Positions 1 through 8,249 of a stretch of 64,000 nucleotides of DNA are shown in pieces. Numbering within the stretch: position 1 is the stretch's first letter; each line of letters starts with the position of its first letter. Under the pieces are notes generated by a model. It searched no databases and had not been told where the DNA came from. It saw only the letters and a list, made by a program, of their open reading frames with translations. The translations under genes were made by a program, and so were the position numbers. The stretch is from G965203045 sp965203045 (GTDB lineage: Bacteria > Pseudomonadota > Gammaproteobacteria > PS1 > Pseudothioglobaceae), in the NCBI GenBank assembly GCA_965203045.1, contig OZ241850.1, positions 1,557,303-1,621,302 on the forward strand. Reading direction: 5' to 3'.

Positions 1-402
1 TTGCTCATTTAAGGTTATTTTATCTAATAATTGGTGAATAAATTTATCTGCTTTGCTAGTGCCATATTGTTTAGCAAGTTCAATAGCTTCGTTAATGATA
101 ATAGCCCTTGCTAACTTGCCCTGCTTTAATTCATAAGCTCCTAGGTAGATAATGGCTAGATCAATTGGGGCAATCTCATTGATATTATGCTTTAATTTTG
201 TTTGTATTAAAGCTGTTAATTCTGCTAACTCTTTGATAATACCCTCCAAAGTTCTATGGAAGAAAACAGTTGCAGTTTTACCCCTTTGATTCATAAGTGT
301 GTGGCTACTAATTAAGTCAATACTTCCTCCAATTAATAACCACTGGTAAAGGGCTTGGACGATACTCATTCTAGCGCGTTGTTTAGGCGTTTTAAACCCC
401 AT
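1..402 (-). CDS. nusB: Transcription antitermination protein NusB (3' end beyond window)
   Basis: NusB binds the boxA RNA element together with NusE (S10) and promotes antitermination, mainly of rRNA operons. The reading frame from the ATG at 402 stays open for 134 codons to the window edge, so the C-terminus is missing. The N-terminal pattern of Arg-Ala before Val-Gln-Ala-Leu-Tyr-Gln-Trp is typical of the family. So are the all-helical composition and the final segment, which reads like the usual Ser-X-X-Lys-Phe-Ile-His-X-Leu-Leu-Asp. The start overlaps the end of ribH by 11 bases, and ribH-nusB is a common gene pair, which supports the call. Only the stop codon cannot be seen. Confidence 0.9.
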   Translation of the reverse strand, partial: MGFKTPKQRARMSIVQALYQWLLIGGSIDLISSHTLMNQRGKTATVFFHRTLEGIIKELAELTALIQTKLKHNINEIAPIDLAIIYLGAYELKQGKLARAIIINEAIELAKQYGTSKADKFIHQLLDKITLNEQ

Positions 403-874
403 AGCTTTGTTTTAGTAAATAAATCATTTCAATTAGTGCTAAGGCTGCTTCCTCGCCTTTATTACCTTTATTCCCCCCTGCCCTATCAAGTGCTTGTTGT
501 TTGTTATTAGTGGTTAGAATACCAAATGTAATTGGCAAATCAAAGCTGCGCGCTATCTCAGCAACACCACTACTAGCCTCACGGCAAATATAGTCAAAAT
601 GAGGCGTCTGCCCTTTAATAACCGCTCCAAGAGCAACAATGCCATCATATTTAGTGGTTTTTGCTAGATGTTTACACATAACAGGCACCTCAAAAGCACC
701 GGGAATATAATAAATATCTATATTATTATCGCTCAGGCTGTATTTTTGAAATACTGCTAGGGCTCCAGCTAATAATTTATCAGCAATATTTTTATAAAAA
801 TTAGCTACCACAATTGCTATGTGTTTATTGACTAAAAAATCTGTGCTACTTTTATCAAATTTAACAATTTTCAT
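392..874 (-). CDS. ribH: 6,7-dimethyl-8-ribityllumazine synthase
   Basis: Condenses 5-amino-6-ribitylamino-uracil with 3,4-dihydroxy-2-butanone 4-phosphate to lumazine, the penultimate step of riboflavin synthesis, in the cytoplasm. The 160-residue length is normal. Visible family motifs are PGAFEVP (58-64), GAVIKGQTPHFDYI (83-96, including the catalytic His92) and GNKG-EA (137-143). An in-frame TTG lies three codons upstream at 883, but the ATG at 874 matches the usual N-terminus, so I chose it. It overlaps ribB(A) upstream by 14 bases and nusB downstream by 11, so translation is probably coupled in a rib operon. Confidence 0.95.
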   Translation of the reverse strand: MKIVKFDKSSTDFLVNKHIAIVVANFYKNIADKLLAGALAVFQKYSLSDNNIDIYYIPGAFEVPVMCKHLAKTTKYDGIVALGAVIKGQTPHFDYICREASSGVAEIARSFDLPITFGILTTNNKQQALDRAGGNKGNKGEEAALALIEMIYLLKQSYGV

Positions 875-1931
875 AATCAACAATCTCTAAATCAAAGCCT
901 TTTAAAGCATTTAACTTTCTTGGGCCACCTAAAATACGCATTTTACCAACTCCTAATTCATTTAAAATCTGCGCACCAATACCAAAAGTCTTTATATCAT
1001 CGCTATCTTGATAATTTATAGTTTTATCAATATGGTCTAATAATTGGGTGTTATTTTCTTTTCTTAGTAATAATAATACCCCAGACTTTGCTTTAGCAAT
1101 TTTGACTAACGCTTTGTTTATAGGTATTTTTTTATCCGCACTTAATAATACATCATCGAGTGTGTTTTGCATATGTACCCGTACCAAAGTTGGATTATTT
1201 TTATCAATTTTACCTTTGCTTAAACTTAGGTGAATTTCATCACCAATAACATCTCTAAAAACAGTTAAAGTCCAATTACCATAAGCATTTTTAAATGGTT
1301 TTTGAGTGATTTTTTGTATTGTTTTCTCAGTTTTTAGACGATAGCGAATTAAATCTTCAATTGTGCCTAATTTAATATTATGTTTTTGGGAAAAATGCAC
1401 TAAATCATCATAACGTGCCATAGAACCGTCTTCATTTAAAATCTCCACAATTACCGAACTTGGCTCAAAACCAACAAGACTAGCAAAATCACACCCGGCT
1501 TCAGTATGCCCTGCTCTGGTCAATACACCGCCATTTCTAGCCATTACTGGGAAGATATGTCCGGGTTGGACGATATCACTTGGCTTAGCGCCTTTGGCAA
1601 TAGCAGCTTTTATAGTTGTTGCTCTATCAGCCGCTGATATGCCTGAGGTAACACCGCTGCTAGCTTCAATAGAGATGGTAAAATTAGTGCTAAAATTAGT
1701 CTGGTTATTATGCACCATAAGAGGCAAATTTAGTTGTTTACAACGTGCTTCACTTAAAGTCAAACATACCAAACCCCTACCGTGTGTTACCATAAAATTA
1801 ATAGCATTGGCGCTAATCTTGTTAGCAGCGATAACTAAATCACCTTCGTTTTCACGGCTTTCATCATCAAGCAAAATAATCATTTTACCTGCCAAGTAGT
1901 CAGCTAATAATTCTTCTATGCTTGATTTCAT
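861..1931 (-). CDS. ribB: 3,4-dihydroxy-2-butanone 4-phosphate synthase with degenerate GTP cyclohydrolase II domain
   Basis: Converts ribulose 5-phosphate to the four-carbon precursor of riboflavin. The N-terminal half (about 1-200) is a complete DHBP synthase: DDESRENEGD at 22-31 binds metal and substrate, and RAGHTEAGCDFA follows near 140. The C-terminal half (about 205-356) aligns in outline with GTP cyclohydrolase II, ending in a GIGAQILNELGV-like segment. It lacks the three zinc cysteines and the GD-x-x-x-S-x-R-C core: where that core should be there is only TLDDVLLSADKK. Such RibBA-like (RibBX) proteins with a dead RibA half are known in gammaproteobacteria, so a separate RibA is expected elsewhere. 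The stop overlaps ribH and the start overlaps the ribE stop (ATGA). Confidence 0.9.
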   Translation of the reverse strand: MKSSIEELLADYLAGKMIILLDDESRENEGDLVIAANKISANAINFMVTHGRGLVCLTLSEARCKQLNLPLMVHNNQTNFSTNFTISIEASSGVTSGISAADRATTIKAAIAKGAKPSDIVQPGHIFPVMARNGGVLTRAGHTEAGCDFASLVGFEPSSVIVEILNEDGSMARYDDLVHFSQKHNIKLGTIEDLIRYRLKTEKTIQKITQKPFKNAYGNWTLTVFRDVIGDEIHLSLSKGKIDKNNPTLVRVHMQNTLDDVLLSADKKIPINKALVKIAKAKSGVLLLLRKENNTQLLDHIDKTINYQDSDDIKTFGIGAQILNELGVGKMRILGGPRKLNALKGFDLEIVDYENC

Positions 1932-2521
1932 CTAGTTTTTATAAATTTTTCTATATATTTTGCTAGCATATCTACTTCTACATTGATTTTATCGCCACTT
2001 TTTAAATACTTAAAATTAGTGTTATTAAAAGTATGTGGAATAATATTAGCACTAATAGTATTATTGTTGATACTATTGATAGTCAAACTTACACCATTTA
2101 GGCAAATTGAGCCTTTAGTGATACAATATTTAATAATATCACTGGTTAACTCAACATCAATAATGTGATGTTTATGAAGCGGTTTAATGGCTTTAATAAC
2201 AGCAGTATTATCAATATGTCCACTGACTAAATGTCCGCTGATACCTTGATTAAGAGCTAGTGATTTCTCTAGATTAACCACACTACCAACTTCTAAGTTA
2301 GCAAAATTGGTGCATTTTAGGGTTTGGTCTGAGACATCAATACCAAAATTATCACCGTCTTTATCAACCATTGTCAAACAAGCGCCATTAACAGCAATAC
2401 TACTGCCTAAGTTAGTAGTGTCTATATTAAAATCAGGACTATTAATTGCAAAATAGGTATTGTGTTTGCTATGGGTTTTTTTACTAATGGTGCCTAGGGC
2501 TGTAATAATTCCAACAAACAT
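1928..2521 (-). CDS. ribE: Riboflavin synthase, alpha chain
   Basis: Dismutates two lumazines into riboflavin and a pyrimidine that is recycled. The protein has the family length (197 residues), the characteristic start MFVGII, and two homologous barrel halves. The first half carries VNGACLTMVD near residues 43-52 and the second carries LNGVSLTINSI near 140-150. The Gly-His-Leu-Val-Ser-Gly-His-Ile-Asp link between the halves is also present. It is the first gene of the visible ribE-ribB(A)-ribH-nusB run and overlaps the next gene by four bases (ATGA). I see no FMN riboswitch in the 58 bases upstream. The symbol ribC is used for the same enzyme in some genomes. Confidence 0.93.
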   Translation of the reverse strand: MFVGIITALGTISKKTHSKHNTYFAINSPDFNIDTTNLGSSIAVNGACLTMVDKDGDNFGIDVSDQTLKCTNFANLEVGSVVNLEKSLALNQGISGHLVSGHIDNTAVIKAIKPLHKHHIIDVELTSDIIKYCITKGSICLNGVSLTINSINNNTISANIIPHTFNNTNFKYLKSGDKINVEVDMLAKYIEKFIKTR

Positions 2522-2579
2522 AATAAACTCGCTAAAATGCGCTATTTTACCGTTAAATAGTAGCTATAACAGATTAAGG

Positions 2580-2828
2580 TTAGTTATATATCTCTACAAT
2601 ATAAAATATATTAAAACCTTCAGAAGAACGTGCTGGACCTATTACTTTGGCGGGATAAATTTTGCCACGCGTGTTTGCTTGTTGTAGTGCTTGTTGTTTA
2701 CTCTCAACAATAGTAACGTTTGCTGCTGGTACCCTATCGCGCTTTAAGCTTGGGAGTTTTACATAAGCATAATGTTCCTCTGCTACATTTGCCTTAGGAT
2801 GCTTGTCTAAATAGTAGCCTCTTACCAT
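2580..2828 (-). CDS. Small conserved-looking protein of unknown function, coupled to yciI
   Basis: An 82-residue protein that I do not recognise. It has no signal peptide and no membrane helix. It is moderately basic, with a Tyr-rich N-terminus and a C-terminus ending in aromatic/aliphatic strand-like residues. Its ATG shares one base with the yciI stop codon (TAATG), so the two are almost certainly co-translated, which is the main evidence that it is real. It lies between yciI and ribE on the same strand. A role related to YciI is only an inference from position. Confidence 0.6.
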   Translation of the reverse strand: MVRGYYLDKHPKANVAEEHYAYVKLPSLKRDRVPAANVTIVESKQQALQQANTRGKIYPAKVIGPARSSEGFNIFYIVEIYN

Positions 2829-3124
2829 TATAGGAGGACTTGTTTAAAAGGCTTAACCACAAACGATTCATAAGCCCCAGATTCTAAATAAGGGTCTTTA
2901 GCTGCCCAATCTTGTGCCACTTGCAAACTATCAAACTCAGCAACTACCAAACTACCGCTAAAACCAGCATTGCCATCATCTCTATCAAGCAATGGATGCG
3001 GTCCTGCTAATACTAGTCGTCCTTGTTTTTTAAGTAATTTCAAACGCGCGATATGGGAGGTCCTTGCTTGCTTGCGCTTTGGCAATGAATTTTCTACATC
3101 GGTTGAGATAATTGCATATAACAT
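2828..3124 (-). CDS. yciI: YciI family protein
   Basis: A small cytoplasmic protein (98 residues) of the YciI/dimeric alpha-beta barrel family, whose cellular role is unsettled. The match to the family is strong along the whole length: a start MLYAIISTD, the conserved His in TSHIARLKLL near 23-32, a GRLVLAGPHPLLD segment near 36-48, and AEFDSL with QDWAAKDPY-ES-GAYE later. The His and Asp that form the putative active site are retained. It follows dapB by 17 bases and overlaps the next gene by one base, so these three probably form one transcript. Confidence 0.9.
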   Translation of the reverse strand: MLYAIISTDVENSLPKRKQARTSHIARLKLLKKQGRLVLAGPHPLLDRDDGNAGFSGSLVVAEFDSLQVAQDWAAKDPYLESGAYESFVVKPFKQVLL

Positions 3125-3141
3125 AACTATTCCTTAAAAAT

Positions 3142-3873
3142 TTATAAACTTAGCACATCATCCATACTATAAAGCCCAGCTTTATTTTGTTTAGCAAGCC
3201 ATATTGCAGCTTTTATGGATCCACTAGCAAAAGCTATACGCGAACTTGTGCTATGGGTGATTTCTAGGTATTCATTATCTAAAAAGAAATAAGTACTGTG
3301 CTTACCAACCGCCTCACCACCGCGAATACTTGCAAAGCCAATGGTATTTTTAGCACGCGGCTTGTGGTCGTTCTGCCTATTATAGACAGCGCTTTTTTTT
3401 AGGTCTCGTCCTAGTGTATTGGCAATTACCTCGCCCATTTTAAGGGCTGTCCCCGAAGGGGCATCAACCTTGTGGCGATGGTGGGCTTCAACAATTTCAA
3501 TATCTGCTGAACTACCTATCGTATTGGCGGTTTTTACTAATAATTTAAGCATTAAATTAATGCCAATACTCATATTTGGTGCAAAAACAATTGGTATTTT
3601 TTTAGCATATTTTTTAAGTTTTAGCAATTCTTTATTAGAAAAACCTGTAGTGCCAATAACCATTTTTTTAGCAGTTTTAGCACAAATATCTAAATAATTT
3701 AGGGTGGCAATGGGTCTGGTAAAATCAATTAAAACATCAAAATCAAGTTTAAGGGAAGACAGATCATCACCTTTGTCTAGTTTTGCCTCTATGTTAACTG
3801 CAAAATCTTTACTGGCTTTAACTAAACTACGTCCCATTTTGCCAGAAGCACCGCTAATTATGATTTTTGTCAT
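3142..3873 (-). CDS. dapB: 4-hydroxy-tetrahydrodipicolinate reductase
   Basis: Reduces the cyclic product of DapA in the diaminopimelate/lysine pathway, feeding peptidoglycan. The N-terminal NAD(P)-binding motif GASGKMG is at 8-14. The catalytic signature EAHHRHKVDAPSGTA is at 129-142, with His131/His132 and Lys135. The GTTGF loop is near 74-78. At 243 residues it is slightly shorter than the E. coli enzyme (273), with the deletions in the N-terminal half. The ATG at 3873 gives the usual Met-Thr-Lys-Ile start. The 174 bases upstream, to the restriction-modification cassette, contain no gene that I can see. Confidence 0.95.
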   Translation of the reverse strand: MTKIIISGASGKMGRSLVKASKDFAVNIEAKLDKGDDLSSLKLDFDVLIDFTRPIATLNYLDICAKTAKKMVIGTTGFSNKELLKLKKYAKKIPIVFAPNMSIGINLMLKLLVKTANTIGSSADIEIVEAHHRHKVDAPSGTALKMGEVIANTLGRDLKKSAVYNRQNDHKPRAKNTIGFASIRGGEAVGKHSTYFFLDNEYLEITHSTSSRIAFASGSIKAAIWLAKQNKAGLYSMDDVLSL

Positions 3874-4047
3874 GGTTTAAAGAAGCTAAATAGTTGCATT
3901 ATACTTTGGTTTTTTAAAATGAAGTTGGGTTAAGTTGGTAATGCTTATTATCTTTACATAGTAAAAGTTAAATTCGTAACAATCTTTTCACTAAAAACTC
4001 TAAGTTTTGTACTCACACCTTCTTTGAATACCAAATCATTTATATGA

Positions 4048-5273
4048 TTAAGATATTGCATTCCTTAATTTGATATTATAATTTTCTATATCTTTTAAAA
4101 GTGCTTCATTAAAAGAAGTATTTTCACCATTTTTTGCAACTACTTGTTCCGAATCGTCAAATCTATTTTTAAAGAATATCTTAGGTGATTGTTCTTTAAA
4201 AACAATAAAATCTCTTTTTATCTCTTTATGCTTATCTTTATGAATATAAATTAAATTTCTGTAATCATCAATTATTTTATATTCTCCTTTATTTCTTACA
4301 AATGAAAGAGGGACTATATGATGTAATTCATAGTTATTTATTTTTTGAATTTTATGATTTCTAAAATAAAGATTTTTTGGTGTACTACTTCTTCTTAGTT
4401 CAAATATTCCTATATTCTCACTAGTATTTAATTTGAAAAAATCCTTACCCCCTATATTAAAAACCTCAAAGTAAATAGTGGTCTTAAATAATGAAAATAA
4501 TTGTTGTGTTTCATTTCTCCAATTATGATAATCTCTTTTTTCTGTTTTATTCCTAGCAAATCTATTTGGGTCACAATATTTTTTTATATTCTTTAGAACT
4601 TCCTCTTTACCATTAGTACTTAATCTTCTGTACTCTCTCAATAATTCTATTTTTTCGTTCCCATCTAAATTTTCATTGTCACTAAATATGAGAGTATATT
4701 CTTCAAATGAAAATCTATCTCTCCTAAGTTCACTTAAATCAATTGCTTCTACTAGATTAGTTAGAGAACTACCTAGCATTTTCTCTATACCTTTAGTAAA
4801 TATTCTATATTTCAGAAAAATACTTCGTGCTTTTAACATTTTTATTGCTTCTTTTGTAAGTTTTATGTAGTCGTATGAAGTCCTTTTTTCTGTGTTTTGT
4901 ATCAATTCATCTTTTTTATTGTATTTATGGCAAAACCCAGCACGACTAAAATCCACAAAAAATGTTTTTTTATAGAATTTGCACCAATTCCAGTATTATT
5001 TACAAGCGCATAATATCGCGGATACTTCTCTTCCAATTCTATCATTTTGTTTTCATCTTGCATAGACCAGTCACCTCTTGGGACTTCAAGTTTATCTTCT
5101 TTAACTAATTCATAAATATTCCCTAATATGTAAAGAACTTTATCTAAGTCATATCTTTGATGTTGTGATCTATGTGTTCCTCTATAATCATCTCTTGTTA
5201 CTCTATGAACGATATAAATCAAAAATTTATTATTTGGATCTATATCTAAAATTTTTTGTAGATATTCGTTCAT
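4048..5273 (-). pseudogene. HNH restriction endonuclease gene broken by a frameshift
   Basis: Two overlapping frames together make one protein of about 408 residues. The first, from the ATG at 5273, encodes the N-terminal third. The second, ending at 4048, carries an HNH-type nuclease site: His-His at residues 212-213 of the second fragment, then an Asn-Leu and a His-Lys-Asp-Lys-His. The frames cross at a run of seven T (4965-4971) and a run of six A (4957-4962) on the plus strand. Adding one base in either run joins them smoothly into a KKxFFVDFSRAGF-like stretch. It directly follows two DNA methyltransferases, so it is most likely the restriction enzyme of that system. A sequencing error, a phase-variable tract or programmed slippage would all look the same here. 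Confidence 0.75.
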
Positions 5274-5282
5274 ATTTATTTA

Positions 5283-6077
5283 TTAATAGGTATATGTTTG
5301 TTCCAATAAAGACAGTTTTTCATTTGCTAATTCAACATACTTCAAATTACTATCACAACATAAAAAATTTCTTTCTAATTTTTTAGAGACGATCGCAGTT
5401 GTTCCAGTTCCAACAAAACAATCTAAAACAACATCATCTTTATTTGAAGATACTTGTATTATTCTTTCTATCATTTCTAATGGCTTTGGGGTCGCGTGTT
5501 CTATTTTTATTACCTTACCATTTATTTTATTTTTATGTCTTTCGCTTGCTATATGCCAAACGTCACCGCATAATTTACCATGTTCATTTGGGAACCATCT
5601 TGTTCCATCTTTTTTCAAAATTCCCTTTAAAGTAGCATGTTTCATTCTTTCTTTTGATTCATATTCAATCCTTACATCATCAGCATTAAATACTTTTAAG
5701 TTTCCTTTTGAAAAAAATAAAATTGTTTCTTGATTGGGGATAAACCTCTTTTTTGTATATGTAAAACCATCTCTTTTGTCCCAAGTAATCCAATTTTGAA
5801 AATTCAACCCTTTTTTGATTAAATAAGATAATATGAAAGCACTATTATATGGAGTATTGAATATGTAGATACTTGCCCCTTTTTTTAATTTAGGAATAAT
5901 AGCATCAATCCATCTATAAGTAAAATCAAAAAAATCTTCCTCCGAATTGAATTTGTCCCAATCTCCTTTATTTAAAAAATAAGGAGGATCAATAACCGCT
6001 AAATCAACATACTCACTATCTATACTATCAATATATTCAAAGCAATCTGACAATACTATTTTATTCAATTTTTCCAT
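5283..6077 (-). CDS. DNA methyltransferase (beta-type N6-adenine/N4-cytosine) of the R-M cassette
   Basis: Transfers a methyl group from S-adenosylmethionine to an exocyclic amino group in DNA, and here probably protects one strand of the target. Of its 264 residues, the catalytic motif DPPY comes first (about 30-33) and the SAM-binding motif DCFVGTGTT comes late (about 222-230), which is the beta-class order. A HATPKPLEMIERI segment precedes motif I, as in many type II enzymes. It overlaps the upstream methyltransferase by 17 bases and lies nine bases before the nuclease gene. Two different methyltransferases with one nuclease is the usual layout for asymmetric (type IIS-like) recognition sites. 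An MboII-like system is possible, but the target cannot be read from sequence. Confidence 0.88.
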   Translation of the reverse strand: MEKLNKIVLSDCFEYIDSIDSEYVDLAVIDPPYFLNKGDWDKFNSEEDFFDFTYRWIDAIIPKLKKGASIYIFNTPYNSAFILSYLIKKGLNFQNWITWDKRDGFTYTKKRFIPNQETILFFSKGNLKVFNADDVRIEYESKERMKHATLKGILKKDGTRWFPNEHGKLCGDVWHIASERHKNKINGKVIKIEHATPKPLEMIERIIQVSSNKDDVVLDCFVGTGTTAIVSKKLERNFLCCDSNLKYVELANEKLSLLEQTYTY

Positions 6078-6930
6078 ATTTTTCAGCTTCTTTTAGTTTT
6101 TTGTCAATTATAGTTTTATAACTTTTTACTACTTCATAGCCTATATAATTCCTTTTCCATTCCTTAACCACTTTTAATGTTGTCCCCGAACCTGCAAAAG
6201 GATCAAGGACAACATCACCAACAAAACTGAATAATCTAACACACCTTTCAACAATACTTTCTGGCATTAAGGCGCAATGAGCACCAAATGCTAAATCTTT
6301 TTTATTAGGAACTGGAATATTCCATATTTGCTTTGTAAATTCCACCCACTCCTTTTGCGTAAGTTTACTTTGGTTTTTAATTTCTAGAGATGAATTATTT
6401 TTTGGCTTGCCCTCCTTTACAAAAACACTAATGAATTCTATTGTATTTTGAGCATAAAAATTTCTTGGGTATGGATAACTTCCAAACATTAAACTTTTTC
6501 TGGGATTTGTCCTATTCCAAATATAAACATCATATAAATTTATTTTCTCGATTGATTTAAGTATAGAACTTTCAATATCAGACGATATGTTAAAAATTTT
6601 TCTTGTGTGGTTTTCAGAAAAAACTATTTTTGGAATTGGCATTAAGGGTGTATTTATGACTAATTTCCCATTTGGCTTCAATACTCGCACACATTCATTC
6701 CAAACCAAAAGCATTTGTTTTATATAAGTATTATAATCTTTTATATCGCCAATTTGTGCTCTTGCTTTTGTATTAGTTTTTTTATTTTGATAGCCATCAA
6801 GTGAATAATTTTTTACATTATAATACGGCGGAGACGTGATGATTAAATGAACGCTATTATTTGGTACTTCTTTCATATATCTCGCGTCCCTAATAAAAAT
6901 TTTATTTATAAAATCGTTGTTTTTTTGCAA
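6061..6930 (-). CDS. DNA methyltransferase (beta-type) of the R-M cassette, TTG start
   Basis: The second modification enzyme of the cassette, 289 residues. It has TSPPY near 32-36 (catalytic motif IV), followed much later by the SAM motif DPFAGSGTT (about 242-250), again the beta-class order. SPPY rather than DPPY fits either N4-cytosine or N6-adenine methylation. The only start that keeps the conserved N-terminus is a TTG at 6930. An ATG nine bases further out is in frame but is followed at once by TGC and a stop. There is no clear ribosome binding site, so initiation is unusual or the extreme 5' end is altered. It is the first gene of the cassette. The 142 bases upstream hold no visible gene. 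Confidence 0.85.
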   Translation of the reverse strand: MQKNNDFINKIFIRDARYMKEVPNNSVHLIITSPPYYNVKNYSLDGYQNKKTNTKARAQIGDIKDYNTYIKQMLLVWNECVRVLKPNGKLVINTPLMPIPKIVFSENHTRKIFNISSDIESSILKSIEKINLYDVYIWNRTNPRKSLMFGSYPYPRNFYAQNTIEFISVFVKEGKPKNNSSLEIKNQSKLTQKEWVEFTKQIWNIPVPNKKDLAFGAHCALMPESIVERCVRLFSFVGDVVLDPFAGSGTTLKVVKEWKRNYIGYEVVKSYKTIIDKKLKEAEKYGKIE

Positions 6931-7072
6931 TTTTTAGCACATTAAAGACTCTATTACATAAATTGCTCCTTTATACTACTATCACATCCCGTAAAAGAGA
7001 ACAAATGGTTTTTAGAGGTAAAATAAAATTTACGCACTTGTAAATTTAAGGGATTTACTTCCTGTTTTGAAG

Positions 7073-7603
7073 TCAAAAGACGCTATTGTCCCCATACTTA
7101 TAAATTCTTCTTGAATCATAAGCCCAATGCAACAATGACTGCCGCTGTTTAGGCCTACAAGACTCATCGTCCGCGTAGCAATTTCTTATAATTTGTGTTA
7201 AGTGTCTTCGATATGCTTTCCACCTTTTGATTTGTCTCTTATCGTCCTCGCTTCTTCTACCGAGGTAATATCTACAATACCATTGGAACCAACCTCTAGG
7301 GTCTTGAGGGTGAATCCATCCTTTGTTCTGCCACACTTCAAGTGGTTGGCTTGCGTTAACGCCAAAATAATTTAATTCTTTGTATTTTTTTCCATCCGCT
7401 GATAATTTTGCTTTCTTAAACCAAGATTTTGGTAAATCACAAGGCTTATCACTAAAATAAACACCGCCAAATACACCCATTTCTAGCATTTGTTTGGGGG
7501 TTAGCTCTGGCTTGAAATTAGGGTCAAAATTTTTACCAACTGGCTCACTTAAAACATAGTAGTAGTTTTTTTGATAATCATCTGTGCATTTAACTTTTTT
7601 CAT
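7073..7603 (-). CDS. Conserved-looking Trp-rich protein of unknown function
   Basis: A 176-residue soluble protein without signal peptide or membrane helix. The centre is rich in Trp, Tyr, Pro and charged residues, including GWIHPQDPRGWFQWYCRYYLGRR, preceded by a GVFGGVYFSD-PCDLPKSWF segment. The C-terminal third is strongly basic with an even Arg/Lys/His spacing, and it carries two Cys near Asp-Glu (about 143-149). I do not know a function. Its ATG at 7603 shares one base with the stop of the upstream NAD(P)-binding gene, so the two are coupled. A GTG one codon earlier is possible but less likely. Confidence 0.7.
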   Translation of the reverse strand: MKKVKCTDDYQKNYYYVLSEPVGKNFDPNFKPELTPKQMLEMGVFGGVYFSDKPCDLPKSWFKKAKLSADGKKYKELNYFGVNASQPLEVWQNKGWIHPQDPRGWFQWYCRYYLGRRSEDDKRQIKRWKAYRRHLTQIIRNCYADDESCRPKQRQSLLHWAYDSRRIYKYGDNSVF

Positions 7604-8232
7604 CACCCTGAAATTACAGGCATTTTGCCTATGTATTTTTTATTATCAATTAAATTAATGAGAACTTGTGCTACTTTTTTCCTGCTTGTAAATAGTTCAA
7701 CCGGCCCACCTTCAGTTAGTGCGTAACTTTTAAGCGGTTTGGTAGATCTAGTGAGTTTTAATATTCTCACCACAGTCCAATCTAAATTTGAATTCTGTAG
7801 AACTTTTACATGCTCAATACCATCATTAACCCGCTTTGGGTCAACTATACTAACTGCTATATTAAGTATCCTATCCACAATAGACGGCTTATCTCCAATC
7901 ATACGCACCCCAGTACCTGTAAGACTTAAAACTCGGCTTAGTTTGTGGGCTTTCATTGCATTTACAATATTTTGCATACCTTTGGTTTGCATTAAAGGGG
8001 CAGAGCCTTTTATATGTCCAACAACACTAATAATAGCCTCTGTCCCACTTATAGCTTTATGAACGTCTTGGTAATTTATGATATCACCTTGTATAATTTT
8101 CACATCACTTGGTAAAATTTTTTTTGAGCTTTCCCTATAAACAAAAACGCTTAGGCTATGACCTTTTTCGCGCGCATAGCGTACGACTTCCATGCCCGTT
8201 TTTCCTCCTGCTCCAAAAATGCAAATATTCAT
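7603..8232 (-). CDS. NAD(P)-binding atypical short-chain dehydrogenase (NmrA-like)
   Basis: A 209-residue Rossmann protein. The N-terminal nucleotide motif GAGGKTG is at 7-13, with strand-helix repeats characteristic of atypical (extended-like) SDRs. The usual Tyr-x-x-x-Lys catalytic pair is not apparent. A VVG and a LTGTGV segment occupy the positions lining the cofactor in NmrA/SDR_a5 proteins, and a WTVVR motif is typical of this group in the second half. The substrate cannot be predicted. It is translationally coupled to the unknown Trp-rich protein downstream, suggesting a shared process. Confidence 0.8.
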   Translation of the reverse strand: MNICIFGAGGKTGMEVVRYAREKGHSLSVFVYRESSKKILPSDVKIIQGDIINYQDVHKAISGTEAIISVVGHIKGSAPLMQTKGMQNIVNAMKAHKLSRVLSLTGTGVRMIGDKPSIVDRILNIAVSIVDPKRVNDGIEHVKVLQNSNLDWTVVRILKLTRSTKPLKSYALTEGGPVELFTSRKKVAQVLINLIDNKKYIGKMPVISG

Positions 8233-8249
8233 ATATAATGCTCTTATTA

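Noticed and set aside
1048..1899. Plus-strand ORFs of 61 and 101 codons opposite ribB(A)
   Set aside because: They lie antisense to a conserved gene, have no ribosome binding site and show the codon pattern expected for shadow frames. Similar shadows opposite dapB, pheT, gspD and leuC were discarded for the same reason.
6931..6950. ATG nine bases upstream of the TTG start of the first methyltransferase
   Set aside because: It is followed after one codon by an in-frame stop (ATG TGC TAA), so it cannot extend the protein.
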